Of a stretch of 24,204 nt of DNA, positions 7,823-15,447 are shown one piece after another. Below the pieces are notes generated by a model that had not been told where the DNA came from, made no database searches, and saw nothing but the letters and a program-made list of their open reading frames with translations. The position numbers were made by a program, and so were the translations under genes. Position 1 is the stretch's first letter. Each line of letters opens with the position of its first letter. This DNA is from PSRF01 sp035457105 (GTDB taxonomy: Bacteria; Acidobacteriota; Blastocatellia; Pyrinomonadales; Pyrinomonadaceae): positions 1-24,204 of the forward strand of contig DATIBX010000205.1 of the NCBI GenBank assembly GCA_035457105.1, written 5' to 3'.

Positions 7823-8305
7823 CTATTCAATCGTAACTTTTTCCATCCTCACTTCTTCCAGAGGCCGATCGTTGCGATCCGTGGCACTTGTCGCAATTGT
7901 GTTAACGACGTCTTGACCTTCGACGACACGACCAAAAATTGTGTAGTTCGGCGGCAGTGGATAGTCAACATGCATGATGAAGAACTGTGATCCATTTGTG
8001 TTTGGGCCAGCGTTTGCCATAGCCATGGTGCCGGCTTTGTACCCGGTCTTGTAAACCTGCGACTGGGAGTTGATCTCATCATTGAATTTCCCGCCGTCGG
8101 CTGACGCGCCGCCGCGACCCGTGCCGGTTGGGTCTCCGCCCTGGATCATGAAGTTCTTGATCACGCGATGGAAGATGATGCCATCGTAATAACCCTTTTG
8201 GGCGAGCCGAATGAAGTTGTCGGTGGTTTTTGGCGAATCTGATTCCAGCAGTTCGACCTTAACGGTCCCTTTGTTTGTTTGAATTACAGCTGTACGGTTT
8301 GCCAT
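7823..8305 (-). CDS. Cyclophilin-type peptidyl-prolyl cis-trans isomerase
   Basis: A 160-residue cyclophilin that catalyses cis-trans isomerisation of X-Pro bonds during protein folding. No signal peptide is present, so it is cytoplasmic (PpiB-like). The active-site residues are visible: F45-H46-R47 with the catalytic Arg, FMIQGGD (52-58) and NGSQFFI (104-110), followed by YTIFGRV. The ATG at 8305 has a strong GAGGAG ribosome site just upstream on the minus strand. The gene lies 44 bases downstream of the HAD phosphatase gene on the same strand and may share its transcript. Confidence 0.95.
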   Translation of the reverse strand: MANRTAVIQTNKGTVKVELLESDSPKTTDNFIRLAQKGYYDGIIFHRVIKNFMIQGGDPTGTGRGGASADGGKFNDEINSQSQVYKTGYKAGTMAMANAGPNTNGSQFFIMHVDYPLPPNYTIFGRVVEGQDVVNTIATSATDRNDRPLEEVRMEKVTIE

Positions 8306-8349
8306 TTCGTCTCCTCAGTAAAAAATTCATTAAGGCAATTGATGTCTGC

Positions 8350-9216
8350 CTATTGGTTCAAAATAAATTTCTCAACCGCTAGCGCAACTCCATCTTCATT
8401 CTGCGAAGCTGTTGGATATAGACCTTCGATTTCACGCAAAGATTGCGGAGCATTAGCCATTACTACACCGGTTCCCGCGAAGAGCAGCATCTCGAGATCA
8501 TTGTAGTTGTCTCCGATAGCCATTACTTCACCGGCTTCCAAATCTAACTCGGCGGCGGCAGCAGCTACGCCTGCGCCTTTCGAAGCCGCCGAATTAAGGA
8601 CATCGAGCAATGTAAAGTTTTCTTGTGGATACTTGGTACAAAGTATCTTTATAGTTCCGCTCATCTCCCGGTTTAGAGTCTGTTCAAGTTGTTCCATATT
8701 GACGCAAGTTCCGGAGAAGGCCAGATGAATTGGATCGTGATTGAGATACTCGTCCAGTGATTCGACTTGCTGGACCGCCTTCTTGCCTTCCTCGTCACCA
8801 TGAATGCCTCTCGCCCAGGCTATATATTTATGAACCGCAGTATTGTCCCCGCTAAGATGATCATAGACAAGGACTCCGAGCCCTTCATGATCGTCGCTCA
8901 GCAATGGGTCGGCGCCCGCAGCACGACCGATCTTTAGCGCTTGCATGGCTTGTTTTAAAGGTAAGGGCAGAACGGCGACCGTTTCCAGCGTCCGAGCATG
9001 TTTGGTCAAGGCACCGTTGTGCGAAATGACCGGAATATCCAACCCGAGTTCTAAAGCAATTGGTCTCGAATCACGGAACCGACGTCCGGTGACAACGGCA
9101 ACGTACACTCCACGGTCGCGAGCAGCATTTAGCGCCTGTCGATTTCTAACGGAGATTTCGCCTCTTCGATTGAGTAGTGTTCCATCCAGGTCGAGCGCCA
9201 GAAATCGAATTGCCAT
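8350..9216 (-). CDS. Cof-type HAD-IIB phosphatase
   Basis: A 288-residue HAD-superfamily hydrolase of the Cof/YidA-like class that dephosphorylates small sugar or cofactor phosphates through an aspartyl-phosphate. All four motifs are present: DLDGTLL with D9 and D11 (I), VTGR (42-45, II), Lys213 in SKGAGVAAA (III), and GDNYNDLEML with D236 and D240 (IV). The region between motifs II and III carries the type C2 cap expected for this class. I chose the ATG at 9216 because it puts motif I at residue 9, as usual; the upstream ATG at 9264 would add 16 hydrophobic residues without family support. Neither start has a clear ribosome site. The substrate cannot be predicted. Confidence 0.9.
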   Translation of the reverse strand: MAIRFLALDLDGTLLNRRGEISVRNRQALNAARDRGVYVAVVTGRRFRDSRPIALELGLDIPVISHNGALTKHARTLETVAVLPLPLKQAMQALKIGRAAGADPLLSDDHEGLGVLVYDHLSGDNTAVHKYIAWARGIHGDEEGKKAVQQVESLDEYLNHDPIHLAFSGTCVNMEQLEQTLNREMSGTIKILCTKYPQENFTLLDVLNSAASKGAGVAAAAAELDLEAGEVMAIGDNYNDLEMLLFAGTGVVMANAPQSLREIEGLYPTASQNEDGVALAVEKFILNQ

Positions 9217-9316
9217 AAGAGAGTTCAAAGTAATGGAACACGCGACAAAAGGCAAAAGCCGCATTTTTGGAAATTGAGAGTTCCTTAATCGAGAATTTTA
9301 GATCTTCCTTGTTTTA

Positions 9317-9384
9317 TTTCATGCTATTTCGTGTCAATTGGTGGATCGTCAAAAATCCACGAAACGACACGAAATAGCACGAAA
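9317..9384. repeat. Inverted repeat of TTTCGTG/GTGGAT type
   Basis: Arms 9317-9346 and 9355-9384 (30 bases each, four mismatches) surround an 8-base loop. The arms contain GCTATTTCGTGTC and GTGGAT. The sequence type is like that at 7713-7779. It sits between the divergent HAD phosphatase and threonine synthase genes, so a terminator role is unlikely; a repeated extragenic palindrome is the better reading. Confidence 0.75.
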
Positions 9385-9517
9385 CTCAACTCGAACACGT
9401 TATTGCTATAAACATCTTGCGCTCCGGCGACAAGATCAAAGCTCAAAGACCCTAGTACAAAGCCACAATCTGAAAAGGTGTCAGCCTTTTATTTCATCTG
9501 TAGTTTTTAATCTTCAC

Positions 9518-9545
9518 TTGAGCCTGTAGACTTCTGTAGCATACT
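9518..9545 (+). promoter_or_regulatory. Possible sigma-70 promoter for the threonine synthase gene
   Basis: TTGAGC (9518-9523) and CATACT (9540-9545) are separated by 16 bases and each matches the consensus at four of six positions. It lies 43 bases upstream of the ATG. Plausible but not strong. Confidence 0.35.
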
Positions 9546-9588
9546 AGGCGGATATAACCGCAATTAACCAATAAGCCGAGGAAAATCG

Positions 9589-10755
9589 ATGAATGTTACG
9601 CATTTGGAGTGCGCACTGTGCGGTCTTAAACATGAGGCACGTACGTTGCAAAACCTTTGCCGCGAATGCGGAAAACCATTGCTCGTGCGGTACGACCTCG
9701 CGCGGGCGAAGGAGTCTTTGAAAAAGGAATCCTTACTGAGCCGGCGTTGCGATCTCTGGCGTTACCGGGAAGTCTTGCCCGTCGAGAAAGAGGAAAACAT
9801 TGTCTCGCTCGGTGAAGGTTGGACACCACTGCTACCGGCGAGAAATCTGGCGGCGAAACTCGGGTTACATGACCTCTATATCAAAGACGAATCACAAAAT
9901 CCGACGCAGAGTTTTAAAGCTCGGGGAATGACCGCAGCCGTCTCGATGGCTAAAGAACTTGGAGCCGAAAAGCTCGCCGTTCCGTCCGCGGGAAATGCGG
10001 CAGGCGCCCTTGCAGCTTATGCCGCACGAGCAGGATTAGAGAGTTTCATCTTTATGCCGCGTGATACTCCGCGCGCAAACGTCGTCGAGTGTGAACAAAC
10101 TGGTGCGCACGTTACCTTAATGGATGGGCTGATTACTGACTGCGGTGCTGAGGTTGGACGTCGCAAAGAAGCCGAGGGCTGGTTTGACGTATCAACTCTG
10201 AAAGAGCCTTATCGAGTCGAAGGTAAAAAGACTCTCGGGTACGAGTTAGCCGAACAGCTTAACTGGGAACTACCTGACGTAATAATTTATCCGACCGGTG
10301 GTGGAACCGGGCTGATTGGCATGTGGAAGGCATTCGACGAAATGGAGCAAATGGGCTGGATCGGAGCCAAACGTCCGCGAATGGTTACGGTCCAGGCTTC
10401 GGGTTGCGCGCCAATCGTGACAGCGTTCGAAGCAGGGAAGCGTTTTGCGGATGAGTTTCCAAATGCGGCAACCACCGCTTCTGGCCTGCGTGTTCCCAAG
10501 GCGATTGGTGATTTTCTAATTCTCGACGCAATACGGGAGTCAGGAGGAACTGCAATTGCCGTCACTGATGATGAGTTGATCGATGCGACAAAGGTGATTG
10601 GCGCTATCGAAGGTTTGTTCTGTGCCCCCGAAGGAGCAGCCTGCTTGCCGGCCCTGGAGAAGTTGCTCGATTCCGGAGCTGTTAAAAAGAACGATCGAGT
10701 AGTCTTATTTAACACCGGTTCGGGTGTGAAATACATGGAGTCGTTCGACCGATGA
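9589..10755 (+). CDS. thrC: Threonine synthase, zinc-ribbon type
   Basis: A 388-residue fold-type II PLP enzyme, expected to convert O-phosphohomoserine to threonine. An N-terminal zinc ribbon uses C8, C11, C24 and C27, followed by a PLP domain with SLGEGWTPL (73-81), the Schiff-base lysine K110 in QSFKARG, the SAGNAAGA loop (133-140) and the phosphate-binding GGGTGL (237-242). The zinc ribbon and GEGWTPL motif match short threonine synthases of many bacteria and archaea. Related cysteate or diaminopropionate synthases share this fold, so substrate is inferred from similarity. The ATG follows a GAGGAAA ribosome site. An exported TPR gene starts 22 bases after its stop, probably in the same operon. 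Confidence 0.88.
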   Translation: MNVTHLECALCGLKHEARTLQNLCRECGKPLLVRYDLARAKESLKKESLLSRRCDLWRYREVLPVEKEENIVSLGEGWTPLLPARNLAAKLGLHDLYIKDESQNPTQSFKARGMTAAVSMAKELGAEKLAVPSAGNAAGALAAYAARAGLESFIFMPRDTPRANVVECEQTGAHVTLMDGLITDCGAEVGRRKEAEGWFDVSTLKEPYRVEGKKTLGYELAEQLNWELPDVIIYPTGGGTGLIGMWKAFDEMEQMGWIGAKRPRMVTVQASGCAPIVTAFEAGKRFADEFPNAATTASGLRVPKAIGDFLILDAIRESGGTAIAVTDDELIDATKVIGAIEGLFCAPEGAACLPALEKLLDSGAVKKNDRVVLFNTGSGVKYMESFDR

Positions 10756-10777
10756 AACAAATGTTGGAGGAACGTCT

Positions 10778-12058
10778 GTGAAGTATCTAGTAGGACTCTT
10801 CTTGTCCTTGCTTTTGTTGAGTTCCCCGTTGTTGGCCCAACAGCCTGCTTCGACCTTGTTGAACGAGAAGGACCAGGCTCAGTTTGAATCATTACGTCGC
10901 AGCGGCCTCGACGCACTCTACAACATTGACTACGACAAGGCTCAGAAGGATTTCAAAGAGATTACCCGCCTCTTCCCAACTCACCCTGGTGGTCCATCAC
11001 TACTGGCGGCGCGGCTTTGGATCAAAACGCTCTATGAGTCGCGACGGTTGCAGTCTTCTCTTTACTCCTCAGAATCGTTCTACACGAACGGTGACGACAA
11101 GGTAGATCCGAACATAGTTGCTGAGTTCCGCAACTTAACTCGCGAAGCTCGACGATTGTCAGAAGTAAGACTCAAGCAAAATCCTAAAGATGTTGAAGCG
11201 TTAATCTTTCTGGCGAATACCGAAGGACTCAAGGCTTCGTTTGAGGAGGCCGTCGAGCGACGGCACTTTGCGGCGTTGAGAGATGGCAACGACTCAGTTA
11301 ATCATCATCGTGAAGTCTTAAAACTTGATCCTACGTATATTGATTCCCAGCTAAGTATCGGATTGTACGAGTATGTGGTTGGCTCGTTACCGCTTCCAAT
11401 TAAGATGCTTGCCGGAATATCTGGTTTCCGAGGCTCAAAAAAACGAGGCCTGGCGCTGTTAGAGCAAGTAGCAAAAGAAGGTCGTTGGTCCAAGGATGAC
11501 GCCAAGACGGTCCTAATGCTGCTCTATACGCGGGAACGCCGCTTTAGTGATGTTTTGCTAATTACTCGCGAGCTGAGCGCCAAGTATCCGCGGAACTATC
11601 TCTACCGGTTGGAGACGGCCGATGCGCTGGTTGCTCTCGCGGCAGAAAAAAGAAAACAAAAAGACACGGTTGGAGCGGTGCAGGCAGAGAACGAGGCCTT
11701 CACAACCTTTGACGAATTGTTGCGCGATCGAAATGTGCGTGAAGCTGCTAACCGAGCGCTGGACTTAATTCACTTCAAATATGGAGAAGCTCTCTTTACT
11801 GCTGGCCAAAACGAACGGGCGGCGAAGGAATTTTTGGCTGCGACAAAAGTTGAACGGGCCGAGCCGGGGTTGGTCACGATGGCCCATCTTTATGCGGCGA
11901 GAGCATATGACGTAGCCGGCAAGCGAGATGACGCAGTGGGTGAGTATAGACAGGTGCTTGCTCGGCCAAACGTCTATGACGCCCACGATGAAGCCAAAAG
12001 AGGATTGCGAGAAAAGTATAAGGCTGAACAACTCGTGAGATCAGATGAGCAGGAGTGA
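10778..12058 (+). CDS. Exported TPR protein
   Basis: A 426-residue protein with a clear signal peptide (MKYLVGLFLSLLLLSSPLLA, likely cleaved before QQ at 21), so it is periplasmic or membrane-associated after export. The rest is alpha-helical with TPR-like units: ALYNIDYDKAQKDFKEITRLFP (first at about 46-67), SVNHHREVLKLDP in the middle and AGKRDDAVGEYRQVLARP near the end. No catalytic motif is seen. The start is GTG with GGAGG at 10766-10770, 7 bases upstream, which makes the call firm. It follows the threonine synthase gene by 22 bases, but no functional link is evident beyond co-transcription. Function unknown. Confidence 0.85.
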   Translation: MKYLVGLFLSLLLLSSPLLAQQPASTLLNEKDQAQFESLRRSGLDALYNIDYDKAQKDFKEITRLFPTHPGGPSLLAARLWIKTLYESRRLQSSLYSSESFYTNGDDKVDPNIVAEFRNLTREARRLSEVRLKQNPKDVEALIFLANTEGLKASFEEAVERRHFAALRDGNDSVNHHREVLKLDPTYIDSQLSIGLYEYVVGSLPLPIKMLAGISGFRGSKKRGLALLEQVAKEGRWSKDDAKTVLMLLYTRERRFSDVLLITRELSAKYPRNYLYRLETADALVALAAEKRKQKDTVGAVQAENEAFTTFDELLRDRNVREAANRALDLIHFKYGEALFTAGQNERAAKEFLAATKVERAEPGLVTMAHLYAARAYDVAGKRDDAVGEYRQVLARPNVYDAHDEAKRGLREKYKAEQLVRSDEQE

Positions 12059-12060
12059 TT

Positions 12061-12190
12061 AATTGATCATTGATAATTGATCATTATTAATTTTTGAATC
12101 GCCGGTTGACTTGATTGAAAATGGTCTAGCCTGGTGATTACCAATTACCGTTCAAAATGGAAAATGAGAAATGAAAGATGACCAATGACA
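12061..12190. repeat. AT-rich repeat-like spacer reaching into the next start codon
   Basis: Two repeat-like parts are visible. At 12061-12090, TTGATCATTGATAATTGATC and what follows is a near-palindromic AT-rich run. At 12154-12174 a 21-base stretch matches 1609-1629 at 19 positions (AAATGGAAAATGA core). The same GAAATGA-style sequence continues to the ATG at 12185, so the start of the next gene appears to lie in repeat-derived DNA. Confidence 0.55.
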
Positions 12191-13453
12191 AATAAAGGGG
12201 GTCAACAACTAAAGCCGGGTACCAATCGCCCTCGCCGGCTCCTCCTCTGCCTGGATGGTGTTCCTCACAAACTGATCCAACAATCAAAAGCTCGGGGTCT
12301 GTTCTCGAACTTTGGACCACCAACACGACTGCTGTCACCATTTCCAACGATGACCAACGTCGCCCTCGCCGCGATGTTTGGCGCTTCACCACCGGCCGGA
12401 TATGAAAGTCTATACTTCGACAAGAGCTCAAGAGAGTTGCGCGGTGGTATTAGAAAGTATCTCGGCCGTCGCACAGCGGACAAGATTCCATCTTCATATA
12501 TGGAAGAACTGGATTATCAGGAACCGCTCGCGTTCGAGTTCCTGATTTATGTTGCGCCTGAAAAGGTTTGGCGAGCTGATATGCGCCGGTTTCGGGAAAA
12601 GTTTGGAGGCGCTCCACAGAATCGCGATTTCTTTGCTTTTCTGAAAGGAACAGATGGACTGTTGCATGCGCAAGGACCGGAACGCTTGGCGACGGCCCTC
12701 GAAACTCTCGACTTAATACTGACCGACATCCAGGAGTTCTGTGGGAATGAAACCGAAATTGTGTTGTTTTCGGATCACGGAATGAACCTTGAGGAAAATC
12801 GCAGAGTTCACCTGGCCTCACATCTTAGGCGCAAGGGGTTCAAAGTTAGTGATCGACTTGCGAATGGAGATCGTAGCAGTATCGCTGTACCCGCTTTCGG
12901 CTTGTGCAGTTATGCGGCCGCCTATTGTGGAGATCCGGGTCTCGTTCCCGACGTCGCTCGCAGTCTTACGGAAGTCGAGGGTATCGATTTTGTGGTTCAT
13001 CGTGACGGTCAGGCGGCGATAGTTGATTCACAAAAGGGCAGCGCTCGGATCGAGCGACGCATAGTCTCGGGCCAACCTGCATACGCTTATTGTTTGAAAA
13101 GAGGTGATCCGCTCCAGTTGGCACAGATATCGGCACAACTCAATTCAGCCAGCGAAGGTTTTGCTGCTGACAATGTGTGGTACGAGAAAACTAAGGCTCA
13201 CATCTATCCCGATGCGTTGGCGAATATCTATGCTGCGTTGTTTTCATCCCGAGTTAAGAACGACGCCGATATCTTGATCAGCATGTGTGATGGTTATTAC
13301 TACGGCTGGTCTGCTTTTGGCCGGTTTGTCCGTCTCGCCGCAACTCACGGCAATGCGCGCAAGTCTAGCTCCGACGCATTTGTCATGAGTACGCATCGAA
13401 CCTTTAACTCTTGTGTTCGGGCTGACGATGCAAGGCAATTATTAAAAGGTTAG
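12185..13453 (+). CDS. Cytoplasmic alkaline-phosphatase-superfamily phosphodiesterase-like protein
   Basis: A 422-residue protein resembling the type I phosphodiesterase/nucleotide pyrophosphatase branch of the alkaline phosphatase superfamily. A full set of candidate metal-site and nucleophile residues can be read in order: D24 (LCLDGV), T55 (SPFPTMT), D157 and H161 (GTDGLLHAQG), D197 and H198 (FSDHGM) and H388 (ATHG). The family hydrolyses phosphodiester or phosphomonoester bonds with two zinc ions; the substrate is unknown. There is no signal peptide, unlike most secreted NPP enzymes, so it likely acts in the cytoplasm. The frame is closed by a TGA at 12179-12181, so ATG 12185 is the practical start; GAAAG at 12173-12177 is a weak ribosome site. 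Separated from the ABC gene by 109 bases. Confidence 0.75.
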   Translation: MTNKGGQQLKPGTNRPRRLLLCLDGVPHKLIQQSKARGLFSNFGPPTRLLSPFPTMTNVALAAMFGASPPAGYESLYFDKSSRELRGGIRKYLGRRTADKIPSSYMEELDYQEPLAFEFLIYVAPEKVWRADMRRFREKFGGAPQNRDFFAFLKGTDGLLHAQGPERLATALETLDLILTDIQEFCGNETEIVLFSDHGMNLEENRRVHLASHLRRKGFKVSDRLANGDRSSIAVPAFGLCSYAAAYCGDPGLVPDVARSLTEVEGIDFVVHRDGQAAIVDSQKGSARIERRIVSGQPAYAYCLKRGDPLQLAQISAQLNSASEGFAADNVWYEKTKAHIYPDALANIYAALFSSRVKNDADILISMCDGYYYGWSAFGRFVRLAATHGNARKSSSDAFVMSTHRTFNSCVRADDARQLLKG

Positions 13454-13525
13454 GTTTATAAGGCGCCTCGCTTCGCAATAGGTCATATAGGCCCTATCCT
13501 TCCCTCTTCTGAAAGCCGATTACCC

Positions 13526-13554
13526 TTGACGCTGTAGGTGCAATTGCGTACAAA
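13526..13554 (+). promoter_or_regulatory. Sigma-70-like promoter very close to the ABC ATPase start
   Basis: TTGACG (13526-13531), a 17-base spacer and TACAAA (13549-13554) match the consensus at five and four positions. The expected transcription start, about 7 bases after the -10 box, falls at 13561-13563, at or next to the ATG of the ABC gene, which has no Shine-Dalgarno site. A leaderless mRNA is therefore possible. Confidence 0.45.
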
Positions 13555-13562
13555 AGCCCAAG

Positions 13563-14366
13563 ATGGCTGAACGGTTCAATTTACACGCGGTAGAAACTCA
13601 CCTTCTCGTTAAACAATTCGGCGCCTTCGTAGCTGTCGACAACATAAATCTAACAGTTAATCGGGGCAGCTTTTTTGGTTTTCTAGGCCCGAATGGCGCC
13701 GGAAAGTCAACGACTATAAAGATGCTTACCGGTTTACTCGCACCGACGAGCGGCAAATTAAGCGTCCTTGGCATGGACATCGCCGAAAAGCCGATGGAGG
13801 TTAAACGTCGGATAGGTGTCGTTCCGGAAGACCTAAACTTGTTTGAGCGATTAACGGGCGCTGAGATGCTTTGGTTTACCGGTCGCATGTATGGTCTGCA
13901 ACGTGACGAAATAGCGATGCGCACCAAAGAACTCCTGGATTTAATGGAGCTTCAATCCGAGCCAAAGAAACTAATCATCGAATACTCTCATGGCATGAAG
14001 AAGAAATTGTCGTTGGCATGTGCGCTGATTCATCGGCCGGAAATCCTCTTCTTAGACGAACCCTTCGAAGGCGTTGATGCAATTGCTTCTCGGACACTAA
14101 AAGATTTGCTGTCTCGTTTGACGGCTCGCGGTCTGACTGTCTTTCTAACGTCGCACGTGCTCGAGATAGTTGAGCGCTTGTGTACCGATATAGCAATAAT
14201 CTCGCAGGGCAAATTACTAGCAGCTGGTTCGCTGAATGAGCTGAGAAAGGGAATCCGGCTCGAGGACGATGGTCAAGGACCGGTATCACTCGAGGAATAC
14301 TTTATTCATGTGGTGGGCGGGACGCGCTCGACAGGAGAAGAAGAAGTTTTGCAGTGGTTGACATGA
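13563..14366 (+). CDS. ABC transporter ATP-binding protein without adjacent permease
   Basis: A 267-residue ATPase subunit of an ABC transporter, class of the NatA/CcmA-like exporters. Visible motifs are Walker A GPNGAGKST (42-50), the Q-loop region GVVPEDLNLFERL (85-97), a divergent signature YSHGMKKKLSLA (141-152, in place of LSGGQ), Walker B ILFLDE (161-166) and the switch histidine H198 in LTSHVLE. YSHGM-type signatures are usual in this group. No transmembrane subunit is encoded next to it: the following gene, 32 bases on, is a lipoprotein. The permease may be elsewhere, so the substrate cannot be given. A promoter lies directly upstream. Confidence 0.9.
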   Translation: MAERFNLHAVETHLLVKQFGAFVAVDNINLTVNRGSFFGFLGPNGAGKSTTIKMLTGLLAPTSGKLSVLGMDIAEKPMEVKRRIGVVPEDLNLFERLTGAEMLWFTGRMYGLQRDEIAMRTKELLDLMELQSEPKKLIIEYSHGMKKKLSLACALIHRPEILFLDEPFEGVDAIASRTLKDLLSRLTARGLTVFLTSHVLEIVERLCTDIAIISQGKLLAAGSLNELRKGIRLEDDGQGPVSLEEYFIHVVGGTRSTGEEEVLQWLT

Positions 14367-14398
14367 CTAGTTGAGTAAACGATTAAGGAGACGAACAG

Positions 14399-15199
14399 AT
14401 GAATAAAAGGCAGGTTGTTACATCGCTGTTGCTTTTGGCGGCTCTTCTTCTAGGTTGCAAAATGTCAAAAGAGGCGAGCACGAATCGTTCGTCTAATGCA
14501 AATGGCACCGCTGCAAAGTCCAGTGATGAGCCGACCAAAGTCAACGAGGATGGAACAATTCCTTCGGGTAAGGGAACCGAGAAAGAGAAACCTGAGGCAG
14601 GAAAAGGCAACGTGCAGGGTCGAGTTCTTTATAACGAGAAACCCGCGGCGAACATCGAAGTAAAGCTTTGCGAAAAATTCAATCAGTTCTTTGGTGGCTG
14701 CGGCGGTCAAACATTTATTACTCAGACCGATCAAAATGGCGAGTATTTGATCAAGAACGTGACTCCTCGAATCTACGAAGGCTTATTAGTCAAGGTGTTT
14801 GATTCCAACTACTTTGTATTTGCCACCTCTGGTATCGTGCAGACTGCAAAGTACAAGATAAATGCTGACGAGACCTTCTTTGCTCCAGACACGAGTCTCT
14901 TCAAAAGCGACTTGAAATTTGTGAGTCCAAAGGCAAGTGCAAAGGTGGCAGCAAATAATATCGAGTTTAAGTGGGAGCCCTATCCAGACGCGTCGTACTA
15001 CAAATTGAGTGTTTATGCAGACACTGCCTCGGGTGCCAAGCCCGAATATGACTTCATTGGCCGGAAAGTGGAGGGCGAATCTTTTACGACAGACAAGCCC
15101 TTAACGCCCGGTACCTACAACATCAAACTGGAAGCTTTCAATGCCAATGAGGTTAAGCTGGCTGAGAGTTCGAAGGATAATAAGATTACGGTTCAGTGA
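14399..15199 (+). CDS. Lipoprotein with carboxypeptidase-regulatory-like domain
   Basis: A 266-residue putative lipoprotein. The N-terminus has a type II signal peptide with lipobox LLGC, lipidated Cys20. About 21-72 is a Ser/Asn/Lys/Glu-rich tether. About 73-145 looks like a carboxypeptidase regulatory-like beta-sandwich (VQGRVLYNEKPAANIEVKL, then TDQNGEYLIKNVTP). About 176-266 looks like an Ig/Fn3-type fold (IEFKWEPYPDASYYKLSVY, PLTPGTYNIKLEAF). Such modules mediate binding at the cell envelope; no catalytic residues are apparent. The ATG is preceded by AAGGAG at 14385-14390. It starts 32 bases after the ABC ATPase gene, so they are probably co-transcribed and may function together, though this is only inferred from position. 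Confidence 0.85.
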   Translation: MNKRQVVTSLLLLAALLLGCKMSKEASTNRSSNANGTAAKSSDEPTKVNEDGTIPSGKGTEKEKPEAGKGNVQGRVLYNEKPAANIEVKLCEKFNQFFGGCGGQTFITQTDQNGEYLIKNVTPRIYEGLLVKVFDSNYFVFATSGIVQTAKYKINADETFFAPDTSLFKSDLKFVSPKASAKVAANNIEFKWEPYPDASYYKLSVYADTASGAKPEYDFIGRKVEGESFTTDKPLTPGTYNIKLEAFNANEVKLAESSKDNKITVQ

Positions 15200-15200
15200 A

Positions 15201-15222
15201 GATAGGACCTATAGGATCTATT
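15201..15222. repeat. Short imperfect CTATAGG palindrome
   Basis: ATAGGACCTATAGGATCTAT is an imperfect palindrome directly after the lipoprotein stop codon. A similar TAGGTCATATAGGCCCTA lies at about 13481-13498. They look like two degenerate copies of one short repeat. Confidence 0.4.
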
Positions 15223-15225
15223 ATT

Positions 15226-15288
15226 GGTCGCCGTAGTTCAGCGGTAAACCTTTACCATCCACCAATTTAGAGAAAGTGCTTGGCGACC
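15226..15288 (+). other. tRNA-like element lacking a T-arm
   Basis: GGTCGCC (15226-15232) can pair perfectly with GGCGACC (15282-15288), like a 7-bp acceptor stem. It is followed by TAGTTCAGCGGTAAAC, a good match to a tRNA D-arm, and then a possible CTTT...AAAG stem. The enclosed length is too short for a tRNA and there is no GGTTCGA-type T-loop, so it is not a functional standard tRNA. A tRNA-derived remnant or a small structured leader RNA upstream of the GGDEF gene are the alternatives. Confidence 0.4.
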
Positions 15289-15447
15289 CGTGCACTGCTC
15301 GGCTAGAATCGAGATCCGGCGGGTCATCTTACCTGCCTACTGCCCAGCATTCCTTTTTGGTTATAGCTGCCCGCCGCTTCCGCCCATAGCAAAGCTAAGC
15401 CAGCTGCTCTCCAATCAAACCCGTTCTTCCCAAACGAGGTTTAGTCT

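Larger units (their letters stand above)
9217..9588. other. Divergent intergenic region upstream of the threonine synthase gene
   Basis: This 372-base spacer contains the inverted repeat at 9317-9384 and a possible promoter for the plus-strand gene near 9518-9545. No convincing small gene is present; a 63-residue open frame from 9338 starts inside the repeat and has no ribosome site or recognisable product. Confidence 0.5.

Noticed and set aside
10752..10780. Tiny frame ATGAAACAAATG... overlapping the threonine synthase stop
   Set aside because: Only nine codons, ending at the next gene's start; the GTG at 10778 with GGAGG is the better start.
10287..10916. 209-residue minus-strand open frame opposite the threonine synthase gene
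   Set aside because: Antisense to conserved PLP-enzyme sequence; no recognisable domain.
15226..15288. Functional tRNA gene
   Set aside because: There is no T-arm or T-loop and the element is about ten bases too short.
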